This document shows, piece by piece, positions 23,908 to 32,570 of a stretch of DNA of 64,000 nucleotides. Each line of letters starts with the position of its first letter. The first letter of the stretch is position 1. Source of the stretch: Terriglobia bacterium (GTDB lineage: Bacteria > Acidobacteriota > Terriglobia > JAJPHL01); NCBI GenBank assembly GCA_021325275.1, contig JAJPHL010000070.1, positions 67,387-131,386 on the forward strand. The letters run 5' to 3'. The notes beneath the pieces were generated by a model, which saw only the letters and a list, made by a program, of their open reading frames with translations, did not search any database and had not been told where the DNA came from. A program made the position numbers and the translations under genes.

Positions 23908-25209
23908 ATGCCCGATCCGCGTGACGAATTCATCGACTCGTGCCTGTGGCACGGCTCGCTCGACAAACCCGCGGCGATTCTCGCGGCGCATCCGGAAATC
24001 GCCGCCGCCGACATTTACACGGCGGCGATTCTCGGCGACGATGCGGCCGTCCGCCGGTTCATCGCGGCCGATCCCGCGAGCGCCACGGCGAAGGGCGGTC
24101 CGCGCGGGTGGGATGCGCTGACGTATCTTTGCTTCTCGAAATACTTGCGTCTCGATCCTTCGCGGTCCGAAGGTTTTGTGCGTGCGGCGACGGCATTGCT
24201 CGACGCCGGAGCGAATCCCAACACAGGATTCTTCGACAACAGCCATATGCCGACGCCGGAGTTTGAGAGCGTGCTCTATGGCGCGGCGGGCGTGGCCGGA
24301 CACGCGGGTGTCACGCGCGTGTTATTGGAACGCGGCGGCGAACCCAACGACAACGAGACGCCGTACCATGCGCCCGAAGACTATGGCAACGGCGCGATGA
24401 AAGTACTGCTGGAAAGCGGCAAGCTCACCGCGCAGAGTCTTTCGTGGATGCTCGCGCGCAAGGCCGACGTGCACGACCTTGACGGCTTGAAGTTGGTGCT
24501 GGAACACGGCGGCAATCCGAACATGATGACCATCTGGGGAGTCACCGCGCTGCATCAGTCGGTGAGGCGCGACAATAGCCGCGCGATGATCGGGTTATTG
24601 CTCGACCACGGCGCCGACGCTACGATTCCGATGCACGCGGGACCAACGGCCGTGGAGATTGCCGCGCGTCGCGGCCGGCGCGACGTGCTCGAGTTGTTCG
24701 AGAAGCGTGGCGTGTCGATGAAACTCGCGCCGGCGGCAGCGTTGATCGCGGCGTGCGCGCGGAACGATTTGGCCGCCATTGGAGGCGCGCCGCAAACTGT
24801 GGTACGCGAGGTGGTCGCGGCAGGCGGACAGCCGCTCGTGGAATTTGCGGGCGTCGGGAATACCGATGGTGTCGCGCGACTAATCGATTTAAGTGTCGCG
24901 ATCGGCGCACCGCACGGCGCGGGCGACGGCTACTTCGATGTAACCAAGGGCACCACCGCGTTGCACAACGCGGGGTGGCGCGCGCAGCACTCCACGGTGA
25001 AATTGCTGATCGAGCGCGGCGCGCCGCTGGACGTACTGGATACCAAGGGGCGAACACCGCTGAACATGGCGATCAAAGCATGCGTCGAATCGTACTGGAC
25101 GCATCGTCGAAGCACGGAATCGATTGCGGCGCTCGTGGCCGCCGGCGCGTCGAAGAAAGGCGTCACGCTGCCGACGGGATATCCGGAAGCCGACGCGTTG
25201 CTCGGATAG
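23908..25209 (+). CDS. Ankyrin-repeat protein
   Basis: A 433-residue protein with degenerate ankyrin repeats along its whole length. Clear examples are ATALLDAGANPNTGF, VTRVLLERGGEPND, LKLVLEHGGNPNMMTIWGVT, MIGLLLDHGADATIP and the C-terminal TALHNAGWRAQHSTVKLLIE. There is no signal peptide or membrane segment, so it is probably a cytosolic scaffold or binding protein with unknown partner. A TAAGAT hexamer at 23896-23901 lies six bases before the ATG, and no ribosome site is present, which suggests leaderless transcription. Confidence 0.9.
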   Translation: MPDPRDEFIDSCLWHGSLDKPAAILAAHPEIAAADIYTAAILGDDAAVRRFIAADPASATAKGGPRGWDALTYLCFSKYLRLDPSRSEGFVRAATALLDAGANPNTGFFDNSHMPTPEFESVLYGAAGVAGHAGVTRVLLERGGEPNDNETPYHAPEDYGNGAMKVLLESGKLTAQSLSWMLARKADVHDLDGLKLVLEHGGNPNMMTIWGVTALHQSVRRDNSRAMIGLLLDHGADATIPMHAGPTAVEIAARRGRRDVLELFEKRGVSMKLAPAAALIAACARNDLAAIGGAPQTVVREVVAAGGQPLVEFAGVGNTDGVARLIDLSVAIGAPHGAGDGYFDVTKGTTALHNAGWRAQHSTVKLLIERGAPLDVLDTKGRTPLNMAIKACVESYWTHRRSTESIAALVAAGASKKGVTLPTGYPEADALLG

Positions 25210-25223
25210 CGAGGAGAGATTTC

Positions 25224-25313
25224 ATGCGGAAACAGATATCGTCGAGGCCGCGAAGACAAGGCCTGGCTTCGCGACAAGCCAGTCGGGCGAGAGAAGTTGT
25301 GATTCAGCGATAG
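25224..25313 (+). CDS. Possible 29-residue basic peptide
   Basis: An ATG at 25224 with GAGGAGA about 7 nt upstream opens a 29-codon frame ending in TAG 25311-25313. The product is strongly basic (MRKQISSRPRRQG at the start). A 7-bp stem CTGGCTT/AAGCCAG lies inside it. It may equally be the decayed end of a larger gene, because no family is recognisable. Confidence 0.22.
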   Translation: MRKQISSRPRRQGLASRQASRAREVVIQR

Positions 25314-25362
25314 AGATTGCCGGTGTCCGACCCGCAAACGCTGTGTTTGGCACTCCCTGTGC

Positions 25363-25390
25363 TTGGCACTTCAAAGATCAATGCTAAAAT
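25363..25390 (+). promoter_or_regulatory. Promoter of the ABC ATPase gene (leaderless GTG)
   Basis: A -35 TTGGCA (25363-25368), a 16-bp spacer and an extended -10 TGC-TAAAAT (25382-25390) are followed seven bases later by GTG 25398. TTGGCACT occurs twice in this promoter (about 25346 and 25363), which may be a repeated operator. Confidence 0.6.
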
Positions 25391-25397
25391 CTCCCTT

Positions 25398-26312
25398 GTG
25401 CCCGACGCCGTCATCGAAGTCTCTCACCTGAAAAAAACCTACGGATCGCTGACCGCCGTCGAAGACATTTCCTTCGACGTGCATCGCGGCGAGATCTTCG
25501 GCATGGTGGGACCCAACGGGGCCGGCAAGACCACTACCATCGAATGCATGGAAGGCATGCGCAAGGCCGACGGCGGGGCGATTCGTATCCTCGGCCTCGA
25601 TCCCGCCACCGAGGAACGCGCCCTGCGCCAGCGCATCGGCGTGCAATTGCAGCAATCGGCGTTGCACGATCGCATGAAGGTGTGGGAGGCGATGGATCTT
25701 TTCTCGGATTTATACCCGAAACCCGTGCCATGGGAGCCTCTGCTCGAGCAACTTGGTCTCGCCGAGAAGCGCGATTCGTATTTCTCGAAACTTTCGGGCG
25801 GTCAAAAGCAGCGTCTCTTCATCGCGCTCGCGTTGATTGGCGATCCGGAGCTGGTTTTCCTCGATGAACTCACCACGGGACTGGATCCGCACGCGCGCCA
25901 CGCCATGTGGGATTTGGTCCGCGACGTTCGCGCGCGCGGCAAGGTGGTTTTTCTCACCACGCATTTCATGGAAGAGGCCGAACGCCTCTGCGATCGCGTG
26001 GCGATCGTCGATCACGGCAAAGTTGTGGCGCTCGATACACCGGCCAAGCTCATCGCGAGCCTCGGTGGAAGCAACCGCGTGGTGTTTTCCACCGACGCGG
26101 ACGTCACGGCGCTCATCCGCGATTGTGAAGGCGTGCGCGCGGTGGAAAGAATCGCCGAACGCACCATCGTCGGCGGCGACGGCGACATGCTGGTGGTGAA
26201 CGTGGTGACGGCGCTGGTGAAAGCAGGCGTGCGATTCCGCGATCTGCGGACCGAGCAGCCTAAGTTGGAAGATGTATTCCTCGCCCTCACGGGCCAGGAA
26301 ATGCGCGATTGA
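25398..26312 (+). CDS. ABC-2-type transporter ATPase
   Basis: A 304-residue ATPase of the drug/polymer-export (CcmA/NatA) kind. Walker A is GPNGAGKTTTIE, the Q-loop is VQLQQSALHDRM, the signature is LSGGQKQRLFIALAL, Walker B is ELVFLDELTTGLDP and the H-loop is FLTTHFMEEAE. The C-terminal 90 residues form the extra domain seen in this group. I favour the GTG at 25398 over a longer frame from 25317 because promoter and start agree as leaderless. The membrane partner is not adjacent: the next gene is a convergent PEP-CTERM gene whose stop directly abuts this one. Confidence 0.9.
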   Translation: MPDAVIEVSHLKKTYGSLTAVEDISFDVHRGEIFGMVGPNGAGKTTTIECMEGMRKADGGAIRILGLDPATEERALRQRIGVQLQQSALHDRMKVWEAMDLFSDLYPKPVPWEPLLEQLGLAEKRDSYFSKLSGGQKQRLFIALALIGDPELVFLDELTTGLDPHARHAMWDLVRDVRARGKVVFLTTHFMEEAERLCDRVAIVDHGKVVALDTPAKLIASLGGSNRVVFSTDADVTALIRDCEGVRAVERIAERTIVGGDGDMLVVNVVTALVKAGVRFRDLRTEQPKLEDVFLALTGQEMRD

Positions 26313-27248
26313 TTACGCCTGGCGACGCTTCCGCGCCGCGAAGAGTCCGCTGATCCCAAACGCCAGCAGCGTGATCGTGGCGGGCTCCGGCGTCGCAGAA
26401 AGCGGCGTGAACGGTTGATAGTTCACCGAAAAGCCCGAAGTGTCTTGCAGCGATGCGTTGCCCGGCGCATTGGTCCCGCCCGGCGACGCGTTGTTCACAG
26501 CCAGCAGCGCGCCGTTCAACGTCGAGTCGTGCACGCTGACGTTGCCGGTGATGACCAGAAACGTTCCGTTGAACTGGTTGGTGTTCGAAATGTTGAGCGC
26601 GTTGCCCGTGCCGAGAATATTGAACAACACATCGTTAGCGGTGATGCCGCCGGTCAACATGACACCGGAATTGGTGAACGTGACATCGCCGTTGTTTCCG
26701 GTGACGTTGATGATCACCCTTTCGGCCGCGGTGCCGTTGATGATCAGTCCGCCGCTGCCGGTGAAGTTGATTCCGCTACCGCCGATGTCGACTACCGTTT
26801 GTCCGGCGGGCACCGTGGCGTTGATCGTCACGTTGCTCGATCCGGAATCAGACAGACCGCTCGTGGCCCACGTCGTATTGGTCGCGGGCAGCGCCGCCGC
26901 CGCAATCGACGCGTTCGTGGCGTCCGTGTAAACCTGTGACAAATCTTGATTCGTAAAAAACCCACCGGTGGCCGTGACGCCGCTGTTTGTTCCGGTCACT
27001 CCCGCCGCTTCATAGACGGCGCCGTTGATCGTTGCGGGGCTCGCCCAATTGATCGCACCGCTCGCGCCGATCGCCACGTTGCCGGTGACATTGCCGGGGC
27101 CGTTGTAGGTGAAGGTATTGATGGAAGGTCCCGCGTAGATGGCGTAGTTGGCCGCTGTGCCGAGGGAGATCACACCGGCTGAAACTGCTTGAGACAGCGC
27201 AAGCGATGCCGCCAAAAATAGAAGCACTAAAGAAAAGCGACGCGTCAT
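26313..27248 (-). CDS. PEP-CTERM surface protein (pair 1)
   Basis: A 311-residue secreted protein with a signal peptide (MTRRFSLVLLFLAASLALS), a Ser/Thr/Asn-rich repetitive beta domain opening ISLGTAANYAIYAG, and a C-terminal sorting tag: TPEPATITLLAFGISGLF followed by AARKRR. PEP-CTERM tags are recognised by exosortase and removed during export to the exopolysaccharide surface. It is paralogous to the protein at 31565-32479, and each lies directly downstream of a TPR lipoprotein gene. The leader region 27249-27441 contains a 7-bp CGATGGC/GCCATCG hairpin; GGGAG lies about 9 nt before the ATG. No exosortase is in the window. Confidence 0.88.
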   Translation of the reverse strand: MTRRFSLVLLFLAASLALSQAVSAGVISLGTAANYAIYAGPSINTFTYNGPGNVTGNVAIGASGAINWASPATINGAVYEAAGVTGTNSGVTATGGFFTNQDLSQVYTDATNASIAAAALPATNTTWATSGLSDSGSSNVTINATVPAGQTVVDIGGSGINFTGSGGLIINGTAAERVIINVTGNNGDVTFTNSGVMLTGGITANDVLFNILGTGNALNISNTNQFNGTFLVITGNVSVHDSTLNGALLAVNNASPGGTNAPGNASLQDTSGFSVNYQPFTPLSATPEPATITLLAFGISGLFAARKRRQA

Positions 27249-27441
27249 AAGTTGCTACTCCCGATGGCTTACCCAATTAGACGACGTGCCATCGCTATCC
27301 GTTGCACCCATAATGCCACAACCTAACTATCGAACAGAGGCTAATTCCTCTGCAATCAGAAACTCAACCCGGTGCAACGGTGGCCCTTAATCGGTCTTTG
27401 GCGTTGCTGGTCGTCACACTCGTGCCCATTTGGCTTGCGCG

Positions 27442-29874
27442 CTATCGCGCAACCCTTGCCTGCAAGGAGATTATTTCCGCATTGATCTCGCTGATCTCCG
27501 GCAAGTTTGGATTGATCCGCTTGGCCGCTTGCAGAGTTACCAACGCTTCCTTGTCGCGCTGTGAACGACTTTGCGCCATCCCGAGATGATAGAGAAAACT
27601 TGGATCGTCGGGGCGCATCCGCACGGCGTCGTCAAGCGCTTGCACGGCTTCGGCATAGTTTCCGGCTTGATAGAGAAGCCAACCGAGCGTGTCGTCGAAT
27701 TCCGGATTCGCTATGTCGATGGTGTGCGCCTTGCGCGCCAACTCGACCGCGCGATTGGCGTCCTTGAACGGCGCGGCGGCCATCAGCAATGCCAAATTGT
27801 TCGCCGCCACCGCATTGTTGGGATCGAGTTTCAGCGCGTCCTCGTAAAAAAGCCGGGCGTCCTTGGGCTCTCCCTTCTGTTGATAGACGATTCCCTTGAA
27901 CACCCACGCTTCCGCGGATTTGGGATAGCGCTGCGTCATGTCGTCGAGCGTTTTCAATGCGGCGTCCCAATCGCCCAAGTCGGTTTGCGCCTCGGCCAAA
28001 CGCACCATCACTTGCGGATCGTCGGGCGCGATAGCTGCCGCTTTCTCCATGGTCGCGCGCGCGGCGTTGAACTCGCGACGGCGAATCTGCAAACGCGCCA
28101 GCATGATCAAGTCGGTGATCGACTTGGGATTCGCGGCCACGCGATTCTGCAGCGCGGTCATGAATTCGTCGAGATGGGCCTGGCCTTCCAGCACCATTAG
28201 CAGCAAAGCCTGCGCGCGCGGATCGTCGGGATTGTTGCGGGCCCGCGATTCCACTTCCGCCAGCAGCGGCCCGCCGTATTTGGTCATCAGCGTCGACATG
28301 CCGAAGCGCGCGTACGCCGGAATCAGTTCAGGGCGCGCCAGCAATGCTTGACGCAACGCGTCTTGTTGTTCGGGACCGAGCGATGCGCCAGGGTCGCTGA
28401 GCGCCGCCATGATCACCACCTCCGGCGCTTGCGATTGGACGCTCGGCGCGGTGCGCGCCAGATCCAACACGACGCCGTCCGATCCGCGGCGCAGGTGGTA
28501 GTCCATCAGCCACATGCGCGCCAGCATCATCGCTTGATTGGTGTGCAAGCAATGCTCCATGCGTTGCAGCGCCAGTTGCTCCTTCCCCGCGCCAAACGCG
28601 GCGAGCGCCAACAAATACTCGGCCGGCGCGGAATCGGGAACGGCGTGCAACACGTGATCGAACTGCAGCATGGCCGGCTCGAATTCGCGCGAATCCAGAT
28701 ACAACATGCCGCGCAACATGTGCGCCGTTTCGTCGTTGCCGTCCTCGCGCAGCAGCGTTTCGTCCAAGCGCAGCGCTTCGCCGCGGCGTCCCGCGCGATA
28801 GTACACCGACGCCAGAAGATCGCGGAGATCGCGGAGGGGAACCACTTCTTGTTCCGCCTCGGAGTCCTTGCGGAAAAATGCCAGTTTGCGCGCCAACCAT
28901 CCTCGCCTCGCTCTGGCCGCGCCCCCCTCGCCGCTCTTCACCAAGTTCTCCGCCTCGGCGACGGCTTTCGGCCAATCGCCGATCGCGACGTAATAATTCG
29001 CCAGGGCCGTCACCGCCGTGGACTCGCGCGGGGCCAGCCAATGCACGTCGTGAAATGTTTTCTCGGCCGCCGCGCGACTTCCGGCGGCCAGTTGCGCCCA
29101 TCCCAGTTGCAGGTGATACGGAACGTCCTGCGGATGGCGCTGGATCGCCTCGTTGAATAGCGGAATCGCCTTCCCGGGTTGACGCAAGAGCAAGTAGCAA
29201 TTCGCCAGCAGGGCCAGCGATTCCGGCGAGCGGTTGGTGATTCTCACTTCTTCCTGAAGCGTGGCTTCGGCCGACGGCGCGTCGCGCCGCGCCATGTCGA
29301 GCGTCGCATCGAGCGCGCGGCCGGTGAGATTTCCCGGATCGTCGCTGAGCAGCGCTTCCACTTGCTGCTTCGCGGCGTCGGGCTGCGTTTGCAGCGCCAG
29401 CGTGGCGGCGAGCAGCGCGCGGGCGTCTTTGCTGCGCGGATCCCGTTCCATCACCCACTGCAATCGCTTCTGCGCCAACTCATATTGGCGCGCACCGAGA
29501 AACAGCCGGGCCAGTTCAATCCGGATAGGCAAGCTAAATTCGCCGCCACCCTTGACGTCTTTCTCTTCGGCTTCGCGCAGCAGCGAATAAGCGCCCTGCT
29601 TGTCGTTGACATGCAAGTGAATCTGCGCCAGTTGATAGCGCACTTCGACGCTCGAGGGACTTTGCCGGTAGGCGCGCAGGAAATAAACGCCGGCGCGCTC
29701 CCATTTGCCGGAGTTGTCGGGATCGGCGGCGGCCTCTTTGGCGGCCTGCACGCCTTTGCTGTAATTCTCTTCAAAGGTGGCTTTGTTACAGGCGGAAAAC
29801 ACGAGGAGCGAAGACAACAGCAAACAGACCAGCGCCCCCGTTCGCCATTTGAGCCCGTGCGAACGGCACATCAT
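27442..29874 (-). CDS. TPR-repeat lipoprotein, PEP-CTERM-associated type (pair 1)
   Basis: An 810-residue lipoprotein. The signal ends in a lipobox, LVFSAC (Cys about residue 29), and the mature protein begins NKATFEENYSKG. It then consists of tetratricopeptide repeats, for example ALKTLDDMTQRYPKSAEAWV and EPKDARLFYEDALKLDPNNA. It resembles the PrsT family of TPR lipoproteins that co-occur with PEP-CTERM/exosortase systems. It is a clear paralogue of 32571-34868. The ATG at 29874 is six bases downstream of an extended -10 (TGG-TAAAAT at 29889-29881). Confidence 0.88.
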   Translation of the reverse strand: MMCRSHGLKWRTGALVCLLLSSLLVFSACNKATFEENYSKGVQAAKEAAADPDNSGKWERAGVYFLRAYRQSPSSVEVRYQLAQIHLHVNDKQGAYSLLREAEEKDVKGGGEFSLPIRIELARLFLGARQYELAQKRLQWVMERDPRSKDARALLAATLALQTQPDAAKQQVEALLSDDPGNLTGRALDATLDMARRDAPSAEATLQEEVRITNRSPESLALLANCYLLLRQPGKAIPLFNEAIQRHPQDVPYHLQLGWAQLAAGSRAAAEKTFHDVHWLAPRESTAVTALANYYVAIGDWPKAVAEAENLVKSGEGGAARARRGWLARKLAFFRKDSEAEQEVVPLRDLRDLLASVYYRAGRRGEALRLDETLLREDGNDETAHMLRGMLYLDSREFEPAMLQFDHVLHAVPDSAPAEYLLALAAFGAGKEQLALQRMEHCLHTNQAMMLARMWLMDYHLRRGSDGVVLDLARTAPSVQSQAPEVVIMAALSDPGASLGPEQQDALRQALLARPELIPAYARFGMSTLMTKYGGPLLAEVESRARNNPDDPRAQALLLMVLEGQAHLDEFMTALQNRVAANPKSITDLIMLARLQIRRREFNAARATMEKAAAIAPDDPQVMVRLAEAQTDLGDWDAALKTLDDMTQRYPKSAEAWVFKGIVYQQKGEPKDARLFYEDALKLDPNNAVAANNLALLMAAAPFKDANRAVELARKAHTIDIANPEFDDTLGWLLYQAGNYAEAVQALDDAVRMRPDDPSFLYHLGMAQSRSQRDKEALVTLQAAKRINPNLPEISEINAEIISLQARVAR

Positions 29875-29880
29875 TCTGAC

Positions 29881-29889
29881 ATTTTACCA
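29881..29889 (-). promoter_or_regulatory. Extended -10 of the TPR lipoprotein gene (leaderless start)
   Basis: The minus strand reads TGG-TAAAAT at 29889-29881, followed by six bases and the ATG at 29874. No Shine-Dalgarno sequence can fit. Confidence 0.55.
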
Positions 29890-29913
29890 GAATCGCGATC
29901 GGCGAACATTCGC

Positions 29914-30114
29914 CTACTGTGCCGCTCCATTGACTTTCGGCGGCTCGATGATTGGTTCCTGCAGAGAGTCCTCGCGCACGCGGCCTAAGCCGTGACACGT
30001 GGGGCAGACCATAAAGTTCGCGGGAATATCATTGGTCCATTCCGACCGGGGACGAGTCGGAATTACTCCGCGTCCGTTACATTTTATGCAGGCAACGTAC
30101 TTGCGAATTGCCAT
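29914..30114 (-). CDS. Small DnaJ-type zinc-ribbon protein
   Basis: A 66-residue protein with two CxxCxGxG motifs, CIKCNGRG (residues 9-16) and CPTCHGLG (about 37-44), the two halves of a DnaJ-type zinc finger. The C-terminus is acidic and proline-containing. It probably binds one zinc ion and a protein or nucleic-acid partner. TATAAA at 30121-30126 lies six bases before the ATG, so it too appears leaderless. It sits between argD and the TPR lipoprotein on the same strand. The 100-bp gap to argD holds nothing recognised. Confidence 0.72.
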   Translation of the reverse strand: MAIRKYVACIKCNGRGVIPTRPRSEWTNDIPANFMVCPTCHGLGRVREDSLQEPIIEPPKVNGAAQ

Positions 30115-30214
30115 CCTGTGTTTATATCGGGAATTACAGCAAGCAACAATAGGGAAAAGGCCCGATAGGTTACCACCTGAGCCCTAGGATTGCCGCACAA
30201 CCTCCCGAAACTAC

Positions 30215-31402
30215 CTACACGACGGACGCGAAGATGCGATCAAGCGTCTCCGCCGCCAAATCCACTTGCGCTTCGCTGATAATGTACGGCGGCAGGAAGC
30301 GCAACACTGTGTCGTGCGTGGAGTTGAACAGCAATCCTTCCTTCATCCCGGCGTCGACATACGGGCGTCCGTTGACGGAAAGCTCGGCGGCCAGCATCAA
30401 GCCGCGGCCGCGAACCTCTTTGATCACGGGATATTTTTTCTTCAGCTTTTCCAGATGGCGATGGAAACGCCCGCCGACTTTTTTTATGTGAGCGAGCAGA
30501 CGATCCTTTTCCATCACGTCGAGAAACTCCAACGCCAGGCGGCACCCAAGAGGACCGCCGCCAAAGGTGGTCCCGTGCATGCCGGGCGTCATCGCCTGGG
30601 CGGCTTTTTCCGACGCCATCATCGCGCCCAGTGGAAATCCCGCGGCCAGCGGCTTCGCGGTGGTCACGATGTCGGGCATGACGCCATGATTCTGGTATCC
30701 GAACCAGCGCCCGGTGCGTCCCAAGCCGCATTGGATTTCGTCGAGGATCAAGAGTGCGCCATGACGATCGGCGAGTTGGCGCGCGGCCGTCAAGAAATCG
30801 GCTTGCACTTCGTTGATGCCGCCTTCGCCCTGGATCACTTCCAGGCAAATCCCGCAGGTGTTGTCGTTCACCGCGGCGCGCAGCGCGGCCACGTCGTTGA
30901 ACGGCACGAAATCGACGCCGGGCATCGACGGCTCGTAGGGTTGGCGATACTTCGTTTGTCCAGTGGTGGCGACGGCGCCCATGGTGCGGCCGTGGAAAGA
31001 ATTTTCGAGCGACACAAAGCGATATTTTTCCGGCGACGTTTTGGCGCCATAGAGCCGCGCGAGTTTCAACGCGGCTTCCCACGCTTCCGTCCCGCTGTTG
31101 CAGATGAACACGCGATCGAGTCCGCTCAACTTCGCGAGTCGCGCGGCGAGCGGACCTTGATAGGGATGGTAGTAAAGATTCGAAACGTGCAACGCGCGCG
31201 CCGATTGCTCGCGAACTGCCTTCACAATCCGCGGATGCCCGTGTCCCAGCATGCTGACGCCGATGCCGCCCAGCAAGTCGAGATATTTCTTGCCGCGCTC
31301 GTCAAACAACCAGCAACCTTTGCCGCGTTCCAGCAACAAAGGATAACGCGCGTAGGTTTGAAGAAGGTGTTGCGCTTCGAGTGCTTGAGGAGTTTTCGGC
31401 AT
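30215..31402 (-). CDS. argD: Acetylornithine aminotransferase
   Basis: A 395-residue class III PLP aminotransferase. LDLLGGIGVSMLGHGHP, CNSGTEAWEAALKLAR, NSFHGRTMGAVATTGQ, ILDEIQCGLGRTG and the PLP-lysine segment TTAKPLAAGFPLGAMM are in family order. It would convert N-acetylglutamate semialdehyde to N-acetylornithine in arginine synthesis; a related role in succinyl-diaminopimelate metabolism is possible. The ATG at 31402 is chosen over an upstream TTG because a TATCAT -10 (31410-31415) lies exactly seven bases before it. No other arg genes are adjacent. Confidence 0.85.
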   Translation of the reverse strand: MPKTPQALEAQHLLQTYARYPLLLERGKGCWLFDERGKKYLDLLGGIGVSMLGHGHPRIVKAVREQSARALHVSNLYYHPYQGPLAARLAKLSGLDRVFICNSGTEAWEAALKLARLYGAKTSPEKYRFVSLENSFHGRTMGAVATTGQTKYRQPYEPSMPGVDFVPFNDVAALRAAVNDNTCGICLEVIQGEGGINEVQADFLTAARQLADRHGALLILDEIQCGLGRTGRWFGYQNHGVMPDIVTTAKPLAAGFPLGAMMASEKAAQAMTPGMHGTTFGGGPLGCRLALEFLDVMEKDRLLAHIKKVGGRFHRHLEKLKKKYPVIKEVRGRGLMLAAELSVNGRPYVDAGMKEGLLFNSTHDTVLRFLPPYIISEAQVDLAAETLDRIFASVV

Positions 31403-31445
31403 CCTCAAGATGATACCACCGGCAATCGGTGAAGCACCGCGGTCT

Positions 31446-31544
31446 CAGCACAGAGATCGCAGAGAAACACAGAGGACACAGAGAACATTCACCTTGGCTG
31501 GGCGATCTCTGTGTTCTCTAGCTTTTCTCTGTGGTCTCTGTGGT
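31446..31544. repeat. CACAGAGA-type repeat hairpin
   Basis: The left block (about 31446-31486) contains tandem CACAGAG/GCAGAGA units, and the right block (about 31504-31544) contains their complements (CTCTGTG units). Together they form a long imperfect hairpin filling the argD-PEP-CTERM gap. It resembles the hairpins at 831 and 12736 in design but not in sequence. Confidence 0.8.
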
Positions 31545-31564
31545 TCACTCTGATGCCAAGCGAT

Positions 31565-32479
31565 TCACTCGGGCTTCGAGTCCATCTTGCGGCGTCGTGC
31601 GATGAGAGCACCCGCGCCGAGCGCGAACAACGTGATCGTGCCGGGTTCAGGCACCGGCGTGCCACCCATTTCGAAACCGTCGTAGTTGATCACCATCGCC
31701 CCGGACTCTTGCAGCACGTCGTGCACTGACGACGAACCGAAGCCGGAGATCAACGCGCCGTTCAGCGTTTGCGTGCCGCTGAGCTCCACGTTCGTGTTCA
31801 ATGCCAGAATCGTTCCGTTGATCACTTCGGCGCCGGCAATCGAAATCGCGTTGCCTCCCGAGGCTTCCACGTTGAATAGAACGTCGGACGCGGTGAGTCC
31901 CCCGCTGAGCAGAATGTTCGCCGAGCCGCTCATCGCAATACCGTTCGATCCGGTGATGTTGACCACGAAGATATCGTTCGATGTGCCGCTCAATGTCAGG
32001 TTGCCGTCGTTGATTACGATCGCCGACACGTCGAGCACGGTTTGTGTGCCGGTGGCGGTAATCGTCTGATTCGCACTGTTCAAGCTGATGATGTTGCCGG
32101 ACACCGACGTGGTCGCCGCGAGTCCCGCGGCGGTGGTCGCGGCGGTTTGCGCATTCGAAACGGCGGTGCCCAGCGAAGCGTTGGTGGTCGTGGTGCCGGT
32201 GATCGAGACGGTGCCGCTCGTTAGTCCGGTAACGCCCGGCGCATCGAAGAGGTTCCCGTGGTCGGTAAACGTCCCCGCCCAGTTGTAAGAACTGTTCTGT
32301 CCGATCGCGATGTCTCCATAGATCGTGGTGTTGCCGGCCATGTTGAAGGAGTTCATGTAGGGACCCACGAACAACGCGTAGTTCGCCGCGGATCCCAACG
32401 TCAACGTCGTCGCGGAAGCCGAAATCGATAGCACAAATACCGCCGCGAGCAAGCACCAAGTTTGATTGCGAGAAGTCAT
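31565..32479 (-). CDS. PEP-CTERM surface protein (pair 2)
   Basis: A 304-residue paralogue of the protein at 26313-27248. It has a signal peptide (CLLAAVFVLSISASA), the same opening motif LTLGSAANYALFVGPYMNSF, a Thr/Ser/Asn-rich beta-repeat body and the sorting tag PVPEPGTITLFALGAGALIA followed by RRRKMDSKPE. The two share domain order and the LGSAANYA opening, so a tandem duplication of the pair with later divergence is likely. GGACGGAGG lies roughly 12 nt before the ATG. Confidence 0.88.
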   Translation of the reverse strand: MTSRNQTWCLLAAVFVLSISASATTLTLGSAANYALFVGPYMNSFNMAGNTTIYGDIAIGQNSSYNWAGTFTDHGNLFDAPGVTGLTSGTVSITGTTTTNASLGTAVSNAQTAATTAAGLAATTSVSGNIISLNSANQTITATGTQTVLDVSAIVINDGNLTLSGTSNDIFVVNITGSNGIAMSGSANILLSGGLTASDVLFNVEASGGNAISIAGAEVINGTILALNTNVELSGTQTLNGALISGFGSSSVHDVLQESGAMVINYDGFEMGGTPVPEPGTITLFALGAGALIARRRKMDSKPE

Positions 32480-32570
32480 CTGAAGAGAACGCCTCCGTCC
32501 TCAACCAGACTATCGGCAGGAATCAGTGAAGAGTTAACTCCCGTACATTCTTGAGACAGAACCGTTATGA

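Noticed and set aside
27249-27441. Cyclic-di-GMP riboswitch before the PEP-CTERM gene
   Set aside because: Only a 7-bp hairpin is present; the conserved GGGACGCAAAGCC core is absent.
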